From: Salinirubellus litoreus
Lineage (GTDB): Archaea; Halobacteriota; Halobacteria; Halobacteriales; Haloarculaceae
Direction of reading: 5' to 3'
Assembly: GCF_037335815.1 (NCBI RefSeq)
Contig: NZ_CP147841.1
Coordinates: 1,116,001 to 1,180,000, forward strand
Length of the DNA stretch: 64,000 bases
Part shown: piece after piece, positions 27,556 to 34,921 of the stretch
Layout: every line of letters begins with the position of its first letter
Position numbering within the stretch: position 1 is the stretch's first letter
Position numbers and translations under genes: made by a program
The notes under the pieces: generated by a model
Seen by the model: only the letters and a program-made list of their open reading frames with translations
What the model was told of the DNA's origin: nothing
The model's database searches: none

Positions 27556-28070
27556 TCACGGACATAAGTACGTGAAAGCATTCGGAGGTTCGATGTCGTC
27601 AAGGGCAGACAGTGCAGCCTCCTGAAGTTCATCCAGCACGTCGAATAGGCGGTTGCCGAGTGCTTGATTGAGTCGCCTCCAGCACTCTTCTACGGGGTTC
27701 AGCTCCGGTGAACCCCGTGGAAGGTAGCATAGTTCGATCGGAGTGTCTTCGACGAATTCCTGCACTGCGTTCGCCGTAAAATACGAGGCGTTGTCCAAGA
27801 CAACGCAGATCTTCTCACCGAATTCGTTCTGGAGTGCGTCAAGTAGACGGATTGTTGTATCGCTGTTGAAGTTCTCTGCACATGGGAGAAAGAACGTCTC
27901 ACCGGAACCGCTCACCGCTCCAAGCAGCTTGATGCTGTCCCACGCGCCCGTCACCGGCAGTGACGGGCGCTCGCCTTCAGGAAACCACGCATAAATCAGC
28001 TTCGAGAGGACCTGTCGCGTCTGATCTACTGCGAGAACTGTGTAGTCGTCGTCCAGATCGTCGCGCTTTT
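27556..28070 (-). CDS. IS630 transposase, C-terminal DDE part (reached by -1 frameshift)
   Basis: The catalytic half of the transposase, readable without stop from the A7 stretch to the TGA at 27556-27558, one base inside the element end. The DDE acidic residues are visible: Asp in VLAVDQTRQV, Asp in CVVLDNASYF and Glu in NPVEECWRR. It has no start of its own near the junction, so it depends on frameshifting from the upstream HTH part. The fused product would be about 340 residues, a normal IS630 size. Confidence 0.85.
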
Positions 28071-28577
28071 TTTGAACCCCTCTTGCCAGGCCTCCTGTGC
28101 CCGTTCGTCAGACTTGTAGTATTCCGGCCGGGCTGTCTTCCAGGACAGCCCGGCCTCGGACATCAGTCGTCGGACGTGACGTTCACAGTACTCAACGTCG
28201 AACTCCTCGGAGAGGTAGTGACGCGCCAACGGAACAGACCACGCAGGCGCGTCATATCCGACTTCCTCGGGTGACTCGTGAAGAGCCTCAACGAACTGCT
28301 CGTGCTGTTCCTCAGAGAGTTCGGCCGGTCTGCCTTCTCGTGGTTTGTCGTAGACAACCTCCTCGAACGGCTCATCGGCGAGCCGTTCGAGTCGAGAGAA
28401 CCATTTCGAGGCCCAACTGCTAGAAAATCCGTAGAGTGCGGCAGCATCGGTTTGCGTCAGATCGTCGATCTCCTTGTAGGTGATCGCAACCATGAGCCGC
28501 TTTGTCGCGTCGGCATCATCGACCTCCGCCAAGATCTGGCGGAGGTCTTCGACAGAGACGTTCTCCAACCTCGCCAT
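28026..28577 (-). CDS. IS630 transposase, N-terminal HTH part
   Basis: A 183-residue zero-frame product starting ARLENVSVEDLRQILAEVDD. It carries a helix-turn-helix (DLTQTDAAALYGFSSSWASKW) and a second winged-type segment typical of IS630 DNA binding. The frame stops soon after TTC-AAA-AAA-AGC; a -1 slip on the seven As at 28067-28073 (T7 on the plus strand) continues into the DDE domain. This is a classical programmed frameshift layout rather than decay, because the rest of both frames is clean. Confidence 0.88.
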   Translation of the reverse strand: MARLENVSVEDLRQILAEVDDADATKRLMVAITYKEIDDLTQTDAAALYGFSSSWASKWFSRLERLADEPFEEVVYDKPREGRPAELSEEQHEQFVEALHESPEEVGYDAPAWSVPLARHYLSEEFDVEYCERHVRRLMSEAGLSWKTARPEYYKSDERAQEAWQEGFKKSATIWTTTTQFSQ

Positions 28578-28622
28578 ACTGCTCCTTGTCGCTGGACTTC
28601 CATGAAATTTTAGCCCTCAGTA

Positions 28623-28859
28623 TCAGTCCGGCGTGTAGCGTTCGCGCCAGACGCGAGCGCGGTCGGTCGCCGCCTCTCGGTTCGTGTAGGTCTCCCGCTC
28701 GTAGGCAGGGCCCTCGGGGGCCTGTTCGAGCGCGTCGAGCGTCACCGCCCACTCGTCGGCCGCCGTCCGGCGGACGACTACGCGGACGAACCGGTCGGGA
28801 CGTTCCCACTCCGTCCGGTCCTCGTCGTCGTCGACGACGTGCCACTCGTCCGCGTCCAT
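28623..28859 (-). CDS. Small haloarchaeal protein interrupted from its operon partner by IS630
   Basis: A 78-residue charged protein (DADEWHVVDDDEDRTEW... to RVWRERYTPD). The pattern VRVVVRRTAADEWAVTLDAL suggests a beta-hairpin followed by a helix (YTNREAATDRARVWRERY). No function recognised. Its TGA directly abuts the TA target site of the insertion at 28621-28622. It diverges from the gene at 28958. Confidence 0.65.
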   Translation of the reverse strand: MDADEWHVVDDDEDRTEWERPDRFVRVVVRRTAADEWAVTLDALEQAPEGPAYERETYTNREAATDRARVWRERYTPD

Positions 28860-28957
28860 ACGGGGGCGTGCCCGCCAGCCCGCATGAACCCACCGGCACC
28901 CGCGGCGTCCGTCCGCCGCCCCGACAGCCTCAAGCGCCCGCCACGACGAGTAGGGAC

Positions 28958-29389
28958 GTGCAGTCCGACGACCCGACGGTCATCCGGGTGCTCGCGGTCC
29001 ACGCCGACGACGTGGTCTCGGCGCTGGAGGCGAACGCGAGCCGCGACGTCCGGGCCGTGCTCCGCGTGACGCCGCCGTTCGCCGGGCGGATGCGCGCCAG
29101 GCTCCACCTCGCGGGTGCGGAGGGGGGGTACGACACCCAGCCCGAACCGCTCCACGTCCCCCCGGAGCGGCTGGTCGAGGACGACGCGCTCGGCTACCCG
29201 ACGCCCGACCGGACGGCGGACGAACTCCGATCGGAGTCGGGTGACGCGTTCACCCCCAGCGACCACCGCGAGTACCACACGCGACGGGTCGAGGAGTGGC
29301 GCGAGACCGTCCGGACGTCGATCCGCGAACGGGCCGCGATACCGACGCCGACCGGCCCACACGAGGTGCGCGTGGCGACGCTCGGGTGA
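28958..29389 (+). CDS. Hypothetical haloarchaeal protein
   Basis: A 143-residue protein starting at GTG with QSDDPTVIRVLAVHADDVV. The pattern suggests alternating strands and helices in residues 8-60 (VVSALEANASRDVRAVLRV), then a region rich in charged residues with a helical EYHTRRVEEWRETVRTSIRE. No known family recognised. No ATG start precedes it in frame without crossing the divergent gene, which is why GTG is chosen. Confidence 0.6.
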   Translation: MQSDDPTVIRVLAVHADDVVSALEANASRDVRAVLRVTPPFAGRMRARLHLAGAEGGYDTQPEPLHVPPERLVEDDALGYPTPDRTADELRSESGDAFTPSDHREYHTRRVEEWRETVRTSIRERAAIPTPTGPHEVRVATLG

Positions 29390-29486
29390 GCACGCGCGTC
29401 CGCTCGCCCCGGTTCGGGTCGATCACGGCCCACGATCGCCATTCATGACTGATATATTAACTATGTCCGAAACGGCCTGAGGTATC

Positions 29487-29495
29487 TTTATAAAA
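29487..29495 (+). promoter_or_regulatory. Strong TATA box (TTTATAAAA)
   Basis: Canonical TTTATAAAA, the best TATA match in the window; predicts a transcript start near 29517, about 110 bases before the ATG at 29627. This long leader is unusual next to the many leaderless genes here. Confidence 0.65.
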
Positions 29496-29550
29496 GTTTT
29501 AGACGTCTCTGGATGGGCCGTAAAACGTCGGATGGTCGCGCCGAGGAGTC

Positions 29551-29619
29551 GTGAAACGTGCCGAACTCATCCGAAGGCTCTCACCGATATATGGGGGTGG
29601 GGTACTATGGGAGGAGTGA
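29551..29619 (+). CDS. 22-codon leader micro-ORF
   Basis: A GTG-initiated frame of 22 codons (MKRAELIRRLSPIYGGGVLWEE) within the predicted leader of the downstream membrane gene, ending 7 bases before its ATG; the GAGGAG near its end doubles as ribosome binding site for the next gene. It may be a coupling or leader peptide. Composition is compatible with coding but the length is too short for certainty. Confidence 0.3.
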   Translation: MKRAELIRRLSPIYGGGVLWEE

Positions 29620-29626
29620 GGCCGCA

Positions 29627-29887
29627 ATGTCCACGACGAACCCCTCCAACTGGATCGACGAGGAGACGACCACCGTTCGCGCCGCCGCCCGGGCCACCGC
29701 CCGGCTCGGCTCGACCGCCGTCAGACCGGTCCGTGCCCTGGCGTTCTGGCTGGCGGTCGTCCTCCCGTTCGCCTACCTCTCCCTGCTCGTGGGCGGCATC
29801 GGGACCGAGTCCGAGCTGTTCACGTTCGCCGGACTCGTCGCCGCGAACGCGGTCGCCCTCCTCGTCGGTCACGACCACCACCGCTGA
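29627..29887 (+). CDS. Two-TM small membrane protein
   Basis: An 86-residue protein with an Ala/Thr/Arg-rich N-terminal helix and two membrane segments (about 40-60 and 64-80), ending GHDHHR. GGAGGAG at 29610-29616 is a good ribosome binding site 10 bases before the ATG, which supports this start over the in-frame one at 29558. Family not recognised. Confidence 0.65.
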   Translation: MSTTNPSNWIDEETTTVRAAARATARLGSTAVRPVRALAFWLAVVLPFAYLSLLVGGIGTESELFTFAGLVAANAVALLVGHDHHR

Positions 29888-29917
29888 ACCGCCCGAATCG
29901 CCCGAATCGCCCGAATC
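29888..29917 (+). repeat. Short tandem repeat (9-bp unit CGCCCGAAT)
   Basis: About three and a half copies of a 9-bp unit directly after the stop codon at 29887. Probably replication slippage; no terminator-like structure. Confidence 0.6.
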
Positions 29918-30130
29918 GCCGGGTCCCCCCCACGGCCTCAACGGATCCCTCTCCCTACCCTCACTCCCGGTAGTGACGACCCGGCATCGGGACCGTCTCG
30001 TCCCGTTCCGAAGATGCCCGTCCACGGTGGACGGCAAGGGCGTAAATCGAGCGTGAGCGCCGATCCGCTCCGGCCGCTCTGGCATTATTCGGCGACAGCA
30101 GACGGGTCGCCTGCGTGGACGTGACACAGG

Positions 30131-30136
30131 TTTAAG
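30131..30136 (+). promoter_or_regulatory. TATA-like box (TTTAAG)
   Basis: TTTAAG about 28 bp before ATG 30161, giving a leaderless transcript for the RNase H-fold gene. Confidence 0.45.
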
Positions 30137-30160
30137 TAGTCGGGGTGCCGACGGCCATGT

Positions 30161-30772
30161 ATGGCCGTCTCCCATCGGCCGGCCCTTCGGAACCTGTTCG
30201 ACGACTCGCCCACCCCTCACATCGCGCACCCTCCCCACACTCACCACCGGGACTTCTACCTCGCAGCCGACGGCTCGTTCCGGGACTCGGGGGAGGGCGG
30301 CCTGGGCGTCATCATCGAGACCCGCGACGGGCACCGCGTCGCCCGGCTCTCGCTCCCCGACCGGGTACCGAACAACAACGTCGCCGAGTACCGGGCGCTC
30401 CACCTCGGCCTCGACGTGCTCGCGGCGAACGCACCCGCCTCCGCCCGTGTGGGCGTCCTCGTCGACCACGACGACCTCGCGGCGAACGTCAACCGGGCGA
30501 CGCTCGCCGGCCGTGAGAGCGACTATCGGCCCCCGCACCCGTTCCGCGTCCCCCGGGCCGCCGAGCACCACTGGCGGGGCATCCGCGCCCGCGTCAACGG
30601 GTTCGGCGAACTCAGGGCCGCCCGCATCCGCTCGGCCGAGAACCCCGCCCACCCGCTCGCGAACACCCCCGAGCGGTTCGCGCACGTCAACCGGGAGTCC
30701 GGGCGCGGCCGCGCTCGCGAGGAGGAGCAGGTCCCCCCGCCCTCGCGGGCGAACCGGCACGCCGGGGACTAG
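30161..30772 (+). CDS. RNase H-fold (reverse-transcriptase-like RNase HI type) protein
   Basis: A 203-residue protein with an RNase HI-like core in residues 30-130: Asp37 (LAADGSF), Glu76 (NNNVAEYRAL) and Asp102 (VLVDHDDLA) match three of the four acidic catalytic positions. The fourth is less obvious, and the expected last helix region is replaced by HWRGIRARVNGF. It also has a His-rich N-terminal extension and an Arg-rich C-terminal tail. It could cut RNA:DNA hybrids or only bind them. The ATG at 30161 fits the leaderless promoter. Confidence 0.8.
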   Translation: MAVSHRPALRNLFDDSPTPHIAHPPHTHHRDFYLAADGSFRDSGEGGLGVIIETRDGHRVARLSLPDRVPNNNVAEYRALHLGLDVLAANAPASARVGVLVDHDDLAANVNRATLAGRESDYRPPHPFRVPRAAEHHWRGIRARVNGFGELRAARIRSAENPAHPLANTPERFAHVNRESGRGRAREEEQVPPPSRANRHAGD

Positions 30773-30882
30773 GACCGGCTCTCCCCACCCCAGTCGAGCG
30801 GCCGTTCGGGGCCGCTCCCCGTCGGCACCGCCGGTCGGGGCGGATGATGGCAACTAAGTCCGATGGATAATATCCGGGAGGT

Positions 30883-31878
30883 ATGGAGACGCTCCTGCTG
30901 AACCCCTCGGACGTCGTGGCCAACGCCCGCATGGCCGAGGTCATCCCGGCGCTGTCCGACGCTTTCGCCGCCTACGAGCGCGGCGACGCGCAGATGCCCG
31001 CGAAGTCCTACATCGACCTCCCGCGATACGACGGCGACTTCCGGTCGATGCCCGCGTACCTCGACGCCGGCGAGTGGGAAGCCGCCGGCATCAAGTGGGT
31101 GAACGTTCACACCGACAACCCCGACGAGTACGACCTCCCGACCGTGATGGGGACGATGATCTACTCCGACCCGCGGAACGCGTTTCCTCTCTCGGTCATG
31201 GACGGGACGTCGCTCACACGCATCCGGACGGGGGCCGCCGCCGCCGTCGCCACGGATCACCTCGCGGTCGCGGACGCCCGCTCGCTCGGCATCGTCGGAG
31301 CGGGGGTCCAGTCGTACACCCAGCTGGAAGGTATCGCCGAGATACGGCCCATCGAGGAGGTCGTCGTCTCCGACATCGACGAGGCGGCCGTGGCCCGGTT
31401 CATCGAGCGCTACGAGGACGACTTCGACGTCCGCGCGGGCTCGATCGCGGAGGCCGCCGCCTGCGACGTCCTCTCGACGGTGACGCCCGTCGAGGAGCCG
31501 ATCGTCCCCCGGTCGGCGCTCGGCGAGCACACCCACGTCAACGCGATGGGTGCCGACGCCGCGGGGAAACACGAGCACGAGGACGAGACGCTGCTCGACG
31601 CCAAACTCGTCATCGACGACTTCTCACAGACCACCCACTCGGGGGAGATCAACGTGCCCTGGAGCGCGGGCGTGCTCTCCGAGGACGACATCTACGGCGA
31701 GCTCGGCGAGATCGTCGTCGGCGACAGACCCGGACGCGAACCCGGCGACGGCATTACCCTCTTCGACTCGACCGGGCTCGCCATCCAGGACGTCGCCACC
31801 GCGCACGTCGTCTACGAGCACGCCCGCGAGAACGACAACGGCTACCCGTTCGAACTGGTCGACACGCGGATCAGATAG
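30883..31878 (+). CDS. Ornithine cyclodeaminase / alanine dehydrogenase family protein
   Basis: A 331-residue NAD(H)-dependent enzyme of the OCD/mu-crystallin family. Lys71 in GIKWVNVHTDNP is the substrate-binding lysine, the Rossmann signature is GIVGAGVQSYTQ (about residues 135-146), and FDSTGLAIQDVA holds the catalytic Asp. Archaeal members act as alanine dehydrogenases, and others make proline from ornithine; sequence alone does not decide. It is monocistronic. Confidence 0.9.
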   Translation: METLLLNPSDVVANARMAEVIPALSDAFAAYERGDAQMPAKSYIDLPRYDGDFRSMPAYLDAGEWEAAGIKWVNVHTDNPDEYDLPTVMGTMIYSDPRNAFPLSVMDGTSLTRIRTGAAAAVATDHLAVADARSLGIVGAGVQSYTQLEGIAEIRPIEEVVVSDIDEAAVARFIERYEDDFDVRAGSIAEAAACDVLSTVTPVEEPIVPRSALGEHTHVNAMGADAAGKHEHEDETLLDAKLVIDDFSQTTHSGEINVPWSAGVLSEDDIYGELGEIVVGDRPGREPGDGITLFDSTGLAIQDVATAHVVYEHARENDNGYPFELVDTRIR

Positions 31879-31917
31879 GGTGCGTGTCGGGTAGCGGTCG
31901 CGCACCCGGGCTGCCGG

Positions 31918-32205
31918 TCAGAGTGCCCGCCCGCGGCGTCGACGTCCCGCGCTCTCGCCTCCCGTGCTCCCGTCGTCGCCGACGAACGCCCGGAGCGCCC
32001 TCCCGACCCGCCACACCGCCCAGATGACGACGGCGAACGGCAGCAGCGGGACGAACAGGATCACCATCAGTGTCGCGTACAGCAGGCCGATGGTGTGCAT
32101 CTCGGTGTCGGCCCGGCCGCGGTAGGCGGGCTTGACCGCCCGGATCAGGCCGCGAGCCGCGGAGACCTGGTCGGTGCGCCCGGTGATCTCACTCCCGGTA
32201 CTCAT
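31918..32205 (-). CDS. Small membrane protein (DUF7535-like)
   Basis: A 95-residue protein with one long or two short hydrophobic helices (about 38-67: TIGLLYATLMVILFVPLLP, then VVIWAVWRVGRA) and a basic, Arg-rich C-terminus. Resembles small haloarchaeal membrane proteins I know as DUF7535; role unknown. It diverges from the MutS-like gene. Confidence 0.6.
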   Translation of the reverse strand: MSTGSEITGRTDQVSAARGLIRAVKPAYRGRADTEMHTIGLLYATLMVILFVPLLPFAVVIWAVWRVGRALRAFVGDDGSTGGESAGRRRRGRAL

Positions 32206-32418
32206 AACCCTGTTACGTCACGCGAGGGCATAAACGCCGCTACTACCGGGGTAGCGACCGTCACGAGCACGACCTGGGGTTCCCCGGAACGCTCCGGCTC
32301 CGACCCTCGCGAATCGCGCCCGGGTCCGTCGTTCGAGGGACCGATCCGCCGGCCCGGACCCGTTCGCCCGTTCCCGAGCCGGTGAAGTTTTGCCGTACGG
32401 CGGTCCATCACTCCCCAG

Positions 32419-34443
32419 ATGGACCTCGAGGCCATCCCCGGCGTCGGGGCGAAGACCGCCCGGCAGCTCCGGGAGCTCGACGACCCGGAGGGGGCGCTCG
32501 AGTCCGGCGACGTGGCCGCGATCGCCCGAGCGCCGGGCATCAGCGAGGGCCGGGCGGCCCGCATCGCCCGCGCCGCCGTCCGGCACCGCCACGGCGACGA
32601 CGGGGCGTTCCTCGCGACCGACCGGGCACGGGAGGTCTACCGATCCGCGCTCTCGCTCGTCCAGGACCGGGCGGTCACGGACTACGCCGAACGCCGTCTC
32701 GAGACGCTCTACCCGTCGAGCGCCGAGTCACGCATCGAGGAGGTCCGGGCGTTCGTCGAGGGGGCGATGGAACGGGACCCCGATCCGGCCGCCGTCGAGG
32801 CGCTCGCGGGCGTCGAACCGCTGGAACCCGCGCGGGACGTCCGGGTTCGCGATCGGTGTCTGGCGACGAACGACGCCGAGACCTACTCGCGGGCCCGCGA
32901 GGCGATCCCGGAGGTGAGCGTCGAACTCGTCGACGACGCTCGCGGGCTGGCCGAACTCGCCCGGGGCTACTCGACGGTGATCGCCCTCGACGAGTCGTTC
33001 GCCGGCGTCGACGTCGAGGGGGACGTCCGCGTCGAGCCCCGAGCCCTGGAGGACCCCGCCAGCGTCGTCCCCGAGCGGACGCTCGCCTTCTTCGCGCGGA
33101 ACCGCGACCGGCTCCGCGCCGCCGTCGGCGTCCACCGGACGTCCTCGCTCGACCCGCCGTGTGACCTCGACGCCCTGGAGTCGGCGCTCTCGCGGCTCGA
33201 ATCGGACGGGACCGTCGCGGGCGACGAGACGCTCGACGCGCTCGCGACGGCGGTCGACGACCTCGACGCCGCCGTGTCGATGGCCGAGAGCGTCGCCAAC
33301 GACCACCTCCGGACCGCCATCGAGGAGCGCGACGTCACCATCGAGGGGGCGGACCTGCTCTCGCTGGTCGAGCGCGGGGCGGGGGTGGACTCGCTGCTGC
33401 GACGGGAGCTGAGCGACGAGTACGCCGAGGCGGTCGACGCCGCCCGGGACCACCTCGTCGACGCGCTGGGCGTCGAGGACTACGCCGCGACCGCCCGACA
33501 GGCGTTCGGCGACGAGCCGACGTTTCCCGTCGAGGCCGACGACCGGGTCGTCTCCCGGCTCCGCGAGGAGCTCACCGCGGCGCGGGATCGCCGGGCGACG
33601 GGGCTGAAACGCGAGCTCGCGGCCGATCTCGCCGATCTTCGCGAGCCCTCGATGACGCTCGTCGACGCCGCGCTCGACCTCGACGTCGAACTCGCAGTGT
33701 CGCGCTTCGCCCGCGACTTCGACTGCACCGTCCCGAGGTTCGGGGGCCGGGGGTTCGAGATCGAGGGGGGACGTTCGCCGCTGCTGGACGTCCCCTTCGA
33801 GGCGGTCGAACCGGTCGACTACGGCGTCTCGGGGGTGGCGCTGCTCTCGGGGGTCAACAGCGGCGGGAAGACCTCGACGCTCGACCTAGTGGCGCTGGTC
33901 GTCGTCCTCGCACACATGGGCCTGCCGGTCCCCGCGGAACGAGCCCGTGTGGAGCGGTTCGAGGCCCTCCACTACCAGGCCAAGACGCAGGGGACCCTCG
34001 ACGCGGGGGCGTTCGAGGCGACCCTCCGGGAGTTCGGCGCGCTCGCCGTCGACGGGACGGGAAACGGGAGCGAGAGCGGGAACGGGAACGAGGCGGGCGG
34101 TCGGGGACGGCTGGTGCTCGTCGACGAACTCGAGTCGATCACCGAGCCGGGGGCGAGCGCGGTCATCATCGCGGGTATACTGGAGGCGCTCGCGGAGGGG
34201 GCGTCGACGGCGGTGTTCGTCTCACACCTCGCGGGGGAGATACGCGACGCCGCGTCGGTCGACGTCGCCGTCGACGGTATCGAGGCCGTGGGGCTCTCGG
34301 AGGGCGAACTCGTCGTCGAGCGCTCGCCCCGGAAGGACCACCTCGCCCGGTCGACGCCGGAGCTCATCGTCGAGAAGCTGGCGGGCGAGGGGGACGCGAA
34401 CGGGTTCTACGAGCGGCTGCTCGAGAAGTTCGAGGGAGCCTGA
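32419..34443 (+). CDS. MutS-like ATPase with N-terminal HhH domain
   Basis: A 674-residue protein. Residues 1-58 are two helix-hairpin-helix motifs (LEAIPGVGAKTARQLREL and APGISEGRAARIAR). A long helical lever/clamp region follows. From about 430 comes a MutS-type ABC ATPase with Walker A GVNSGGKTS (about residues 478-486), Walker B LVLVDELES and the TAVFVSHL H-loop. The N-terminal mismatch-recognition domain of MutS1 is absent, so the protein resembles MutS2/MutS5-like archaeal proteins and may act in recombination or branched-DNA handling. A Gly/Asn/Ser linker lies at about 548-562. Confidence 0.88.
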   Translation: MDLEAIPGVGAKTARQLRELDDPEGALESGDVAAIARAPGISEGRAARIARAAVRHRHGDDGAFLATDRAREVYRSALSLVQDRAVTDYAERRLETLYPSSAESRIEEVRAFVEGAMERDPDPAAVEALAGVEPLEPARDVRVRDRCLATNDAETYSRAREAIPEVSVELVDDARGLAELARGYSTVIALDESFAGVDVEGDVRVEPRALEDPASVVPERTLAFFARNRDRLRAAVGVHRTSSLDPPCDLDALESALSRLESDGTVAGDETLDALATAVDDLDAAVSMAESVANDHLRTAIEERDVTIEGADLLSLVERGAGVDSLLRRELSDEYAEAVDAARDHLVDALGVEDYAATARQAFGDEPTFPVEADDRVVSRLREELTAARDRRATGLKRELAADLADLREPSMTLVDAALDLDVELAVSRFARDFDCTVPRFGGRGFEIEGGRSPLLDVPFEAVEPVDYGVSGVALLSGVNSGGKTSTLDLVALVVVLAHMGLPVPAERARVERFEALHYQAKTQGTLDAGAFEATLREFGALAVDGTGNGSESGNGNEAGGRGRLVLVDELESITEPGASAVIIAGILEALAEGASTAVFVSHLAGEIRDAASVDVAVDGIEAVGLSEGELVVERSPRKDHLARSTPELIVEKLAGEGDANGFYERLLEKFEGA

Positions 34444-34445
34444 AC

Positions 34446-34604
34446 CTAGCGCCACTCGTCGACGACGAGCGCGTCGGCAAGCGGTGTGGAGAGCCACGCG
34501 TCCTCCCGACAGAGCGCCGCGATGACGAGGTCCGGTCCGTCGACCGAAGCCATCACTTCACAGTCGGGTGTGGTCTCGCCGGCGGCGGTCGGGTCCTGTG
34601 CCAT
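34446..34604 (-). CDS. 52-aa haloarchaeal small protein (DUF7556-like)
   Basis: Starts AQDPTAAGETTPDCEVMASV and ends ADALVVDEWR. It contains the short block LVIAALCREDAWLS that I recall from the DUF7556 small haloarchaeal family; function unknown. The ATG at 34604 lies 25-30 bp downstream of a strong minus-strand TATA (TTTATATAATG), giving a leaderless message, so the longer frame to 34715 is rejected. Confidence 0.7.
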   Translation of the reverse strand: MAQDPTAAGETTPDCEVMASVDGPDLVIAALCREDAWLSTPLADALVVDEWR

Positions 34605-34626
34605 GCTTGTTAATAGTTGACAGACA

Positions 34627-34637
34627 TTATATAAACG
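34627..34637 (-). promoter_or_regulatory. TATA box for the 52-aa gene
   Basis: On the minus strand TTTATATAATG, centred about 28 bp before the ATG at 34604; among the clearest TATA boxes in the window. Confidence 0.6.
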
Positions 34638-34888
34638 TAGCGGAACGGTCAGCGGATACGCACGATCGCGGATGTGCGACGACCGGCCCGGCCCGTCGCT
34701 CCGCACCGCCGTCACGCTGTCGTATCGGAGCCGTGCGAGTGACCCGGGGACAGTGAAATTCGGATTTCAGCATACGACAGCTATTATCCGGAACCTCCCG
34801 AACGTCCCGACGCATACGGTTTCGACCACGCTCGGAGGGCGGGTTGGAAAACCGTCCGCCTCGGCAGGAATGGGGCGGCATCAACGCG

Positions 34889-34895
34889 CTTAAAC
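34889..34895 (+). promoter_or_regulatory. TATA-like box of the ABC importer operon (CTTAAAC)
   Basis: CTTAAAC centred 30 bp before ATG 34922; leaderless or near-leaderless start of the solute-binding protein message. Confidence 0.45.
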
Positions 34896-34921
34896 GGGCG
34901 CAGTCAAAGAGTGAACAAGCC

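Larger units (their letters stand above)
27555..28620 (-). mobile_element. IS630-family insertion sequence
   Basis: A 1066-bp element flanked by TA dinucleotides (27553-27554 and 28621-28622), the IS630 target duplication. Imperfect terminal inverted repeats can be aligned over about 24 bp beginning CT(C/G)A(C/G)GG. It contains one transposase gene in two phases on the minus strand, joined at seven A residues. Composition is lower in GC than the surroundings. Both flanking genes are intact. Confidence 0.9.
34605..34921. other. 317-bp divergent promoter region
   Basis: Separates the 52-aa gene from the ABC importer. It holds the minus-strand TATA at 34627-34637 and CTTAAAC at 34889-34895 for the plus strand. 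An AT-richer tract at 34753-34795 contains TTCGGAT and ATCCGGAA half-sites that may be a regulator target. No gene seen. Confidence 0.5.

Noticed and set aside
29888..29917. Tandem CGCCCGAAT units as a CRISPR
   Set aside because: Units are 9 bp, contiguous with no spacers, only about three copies; a slippage tract.
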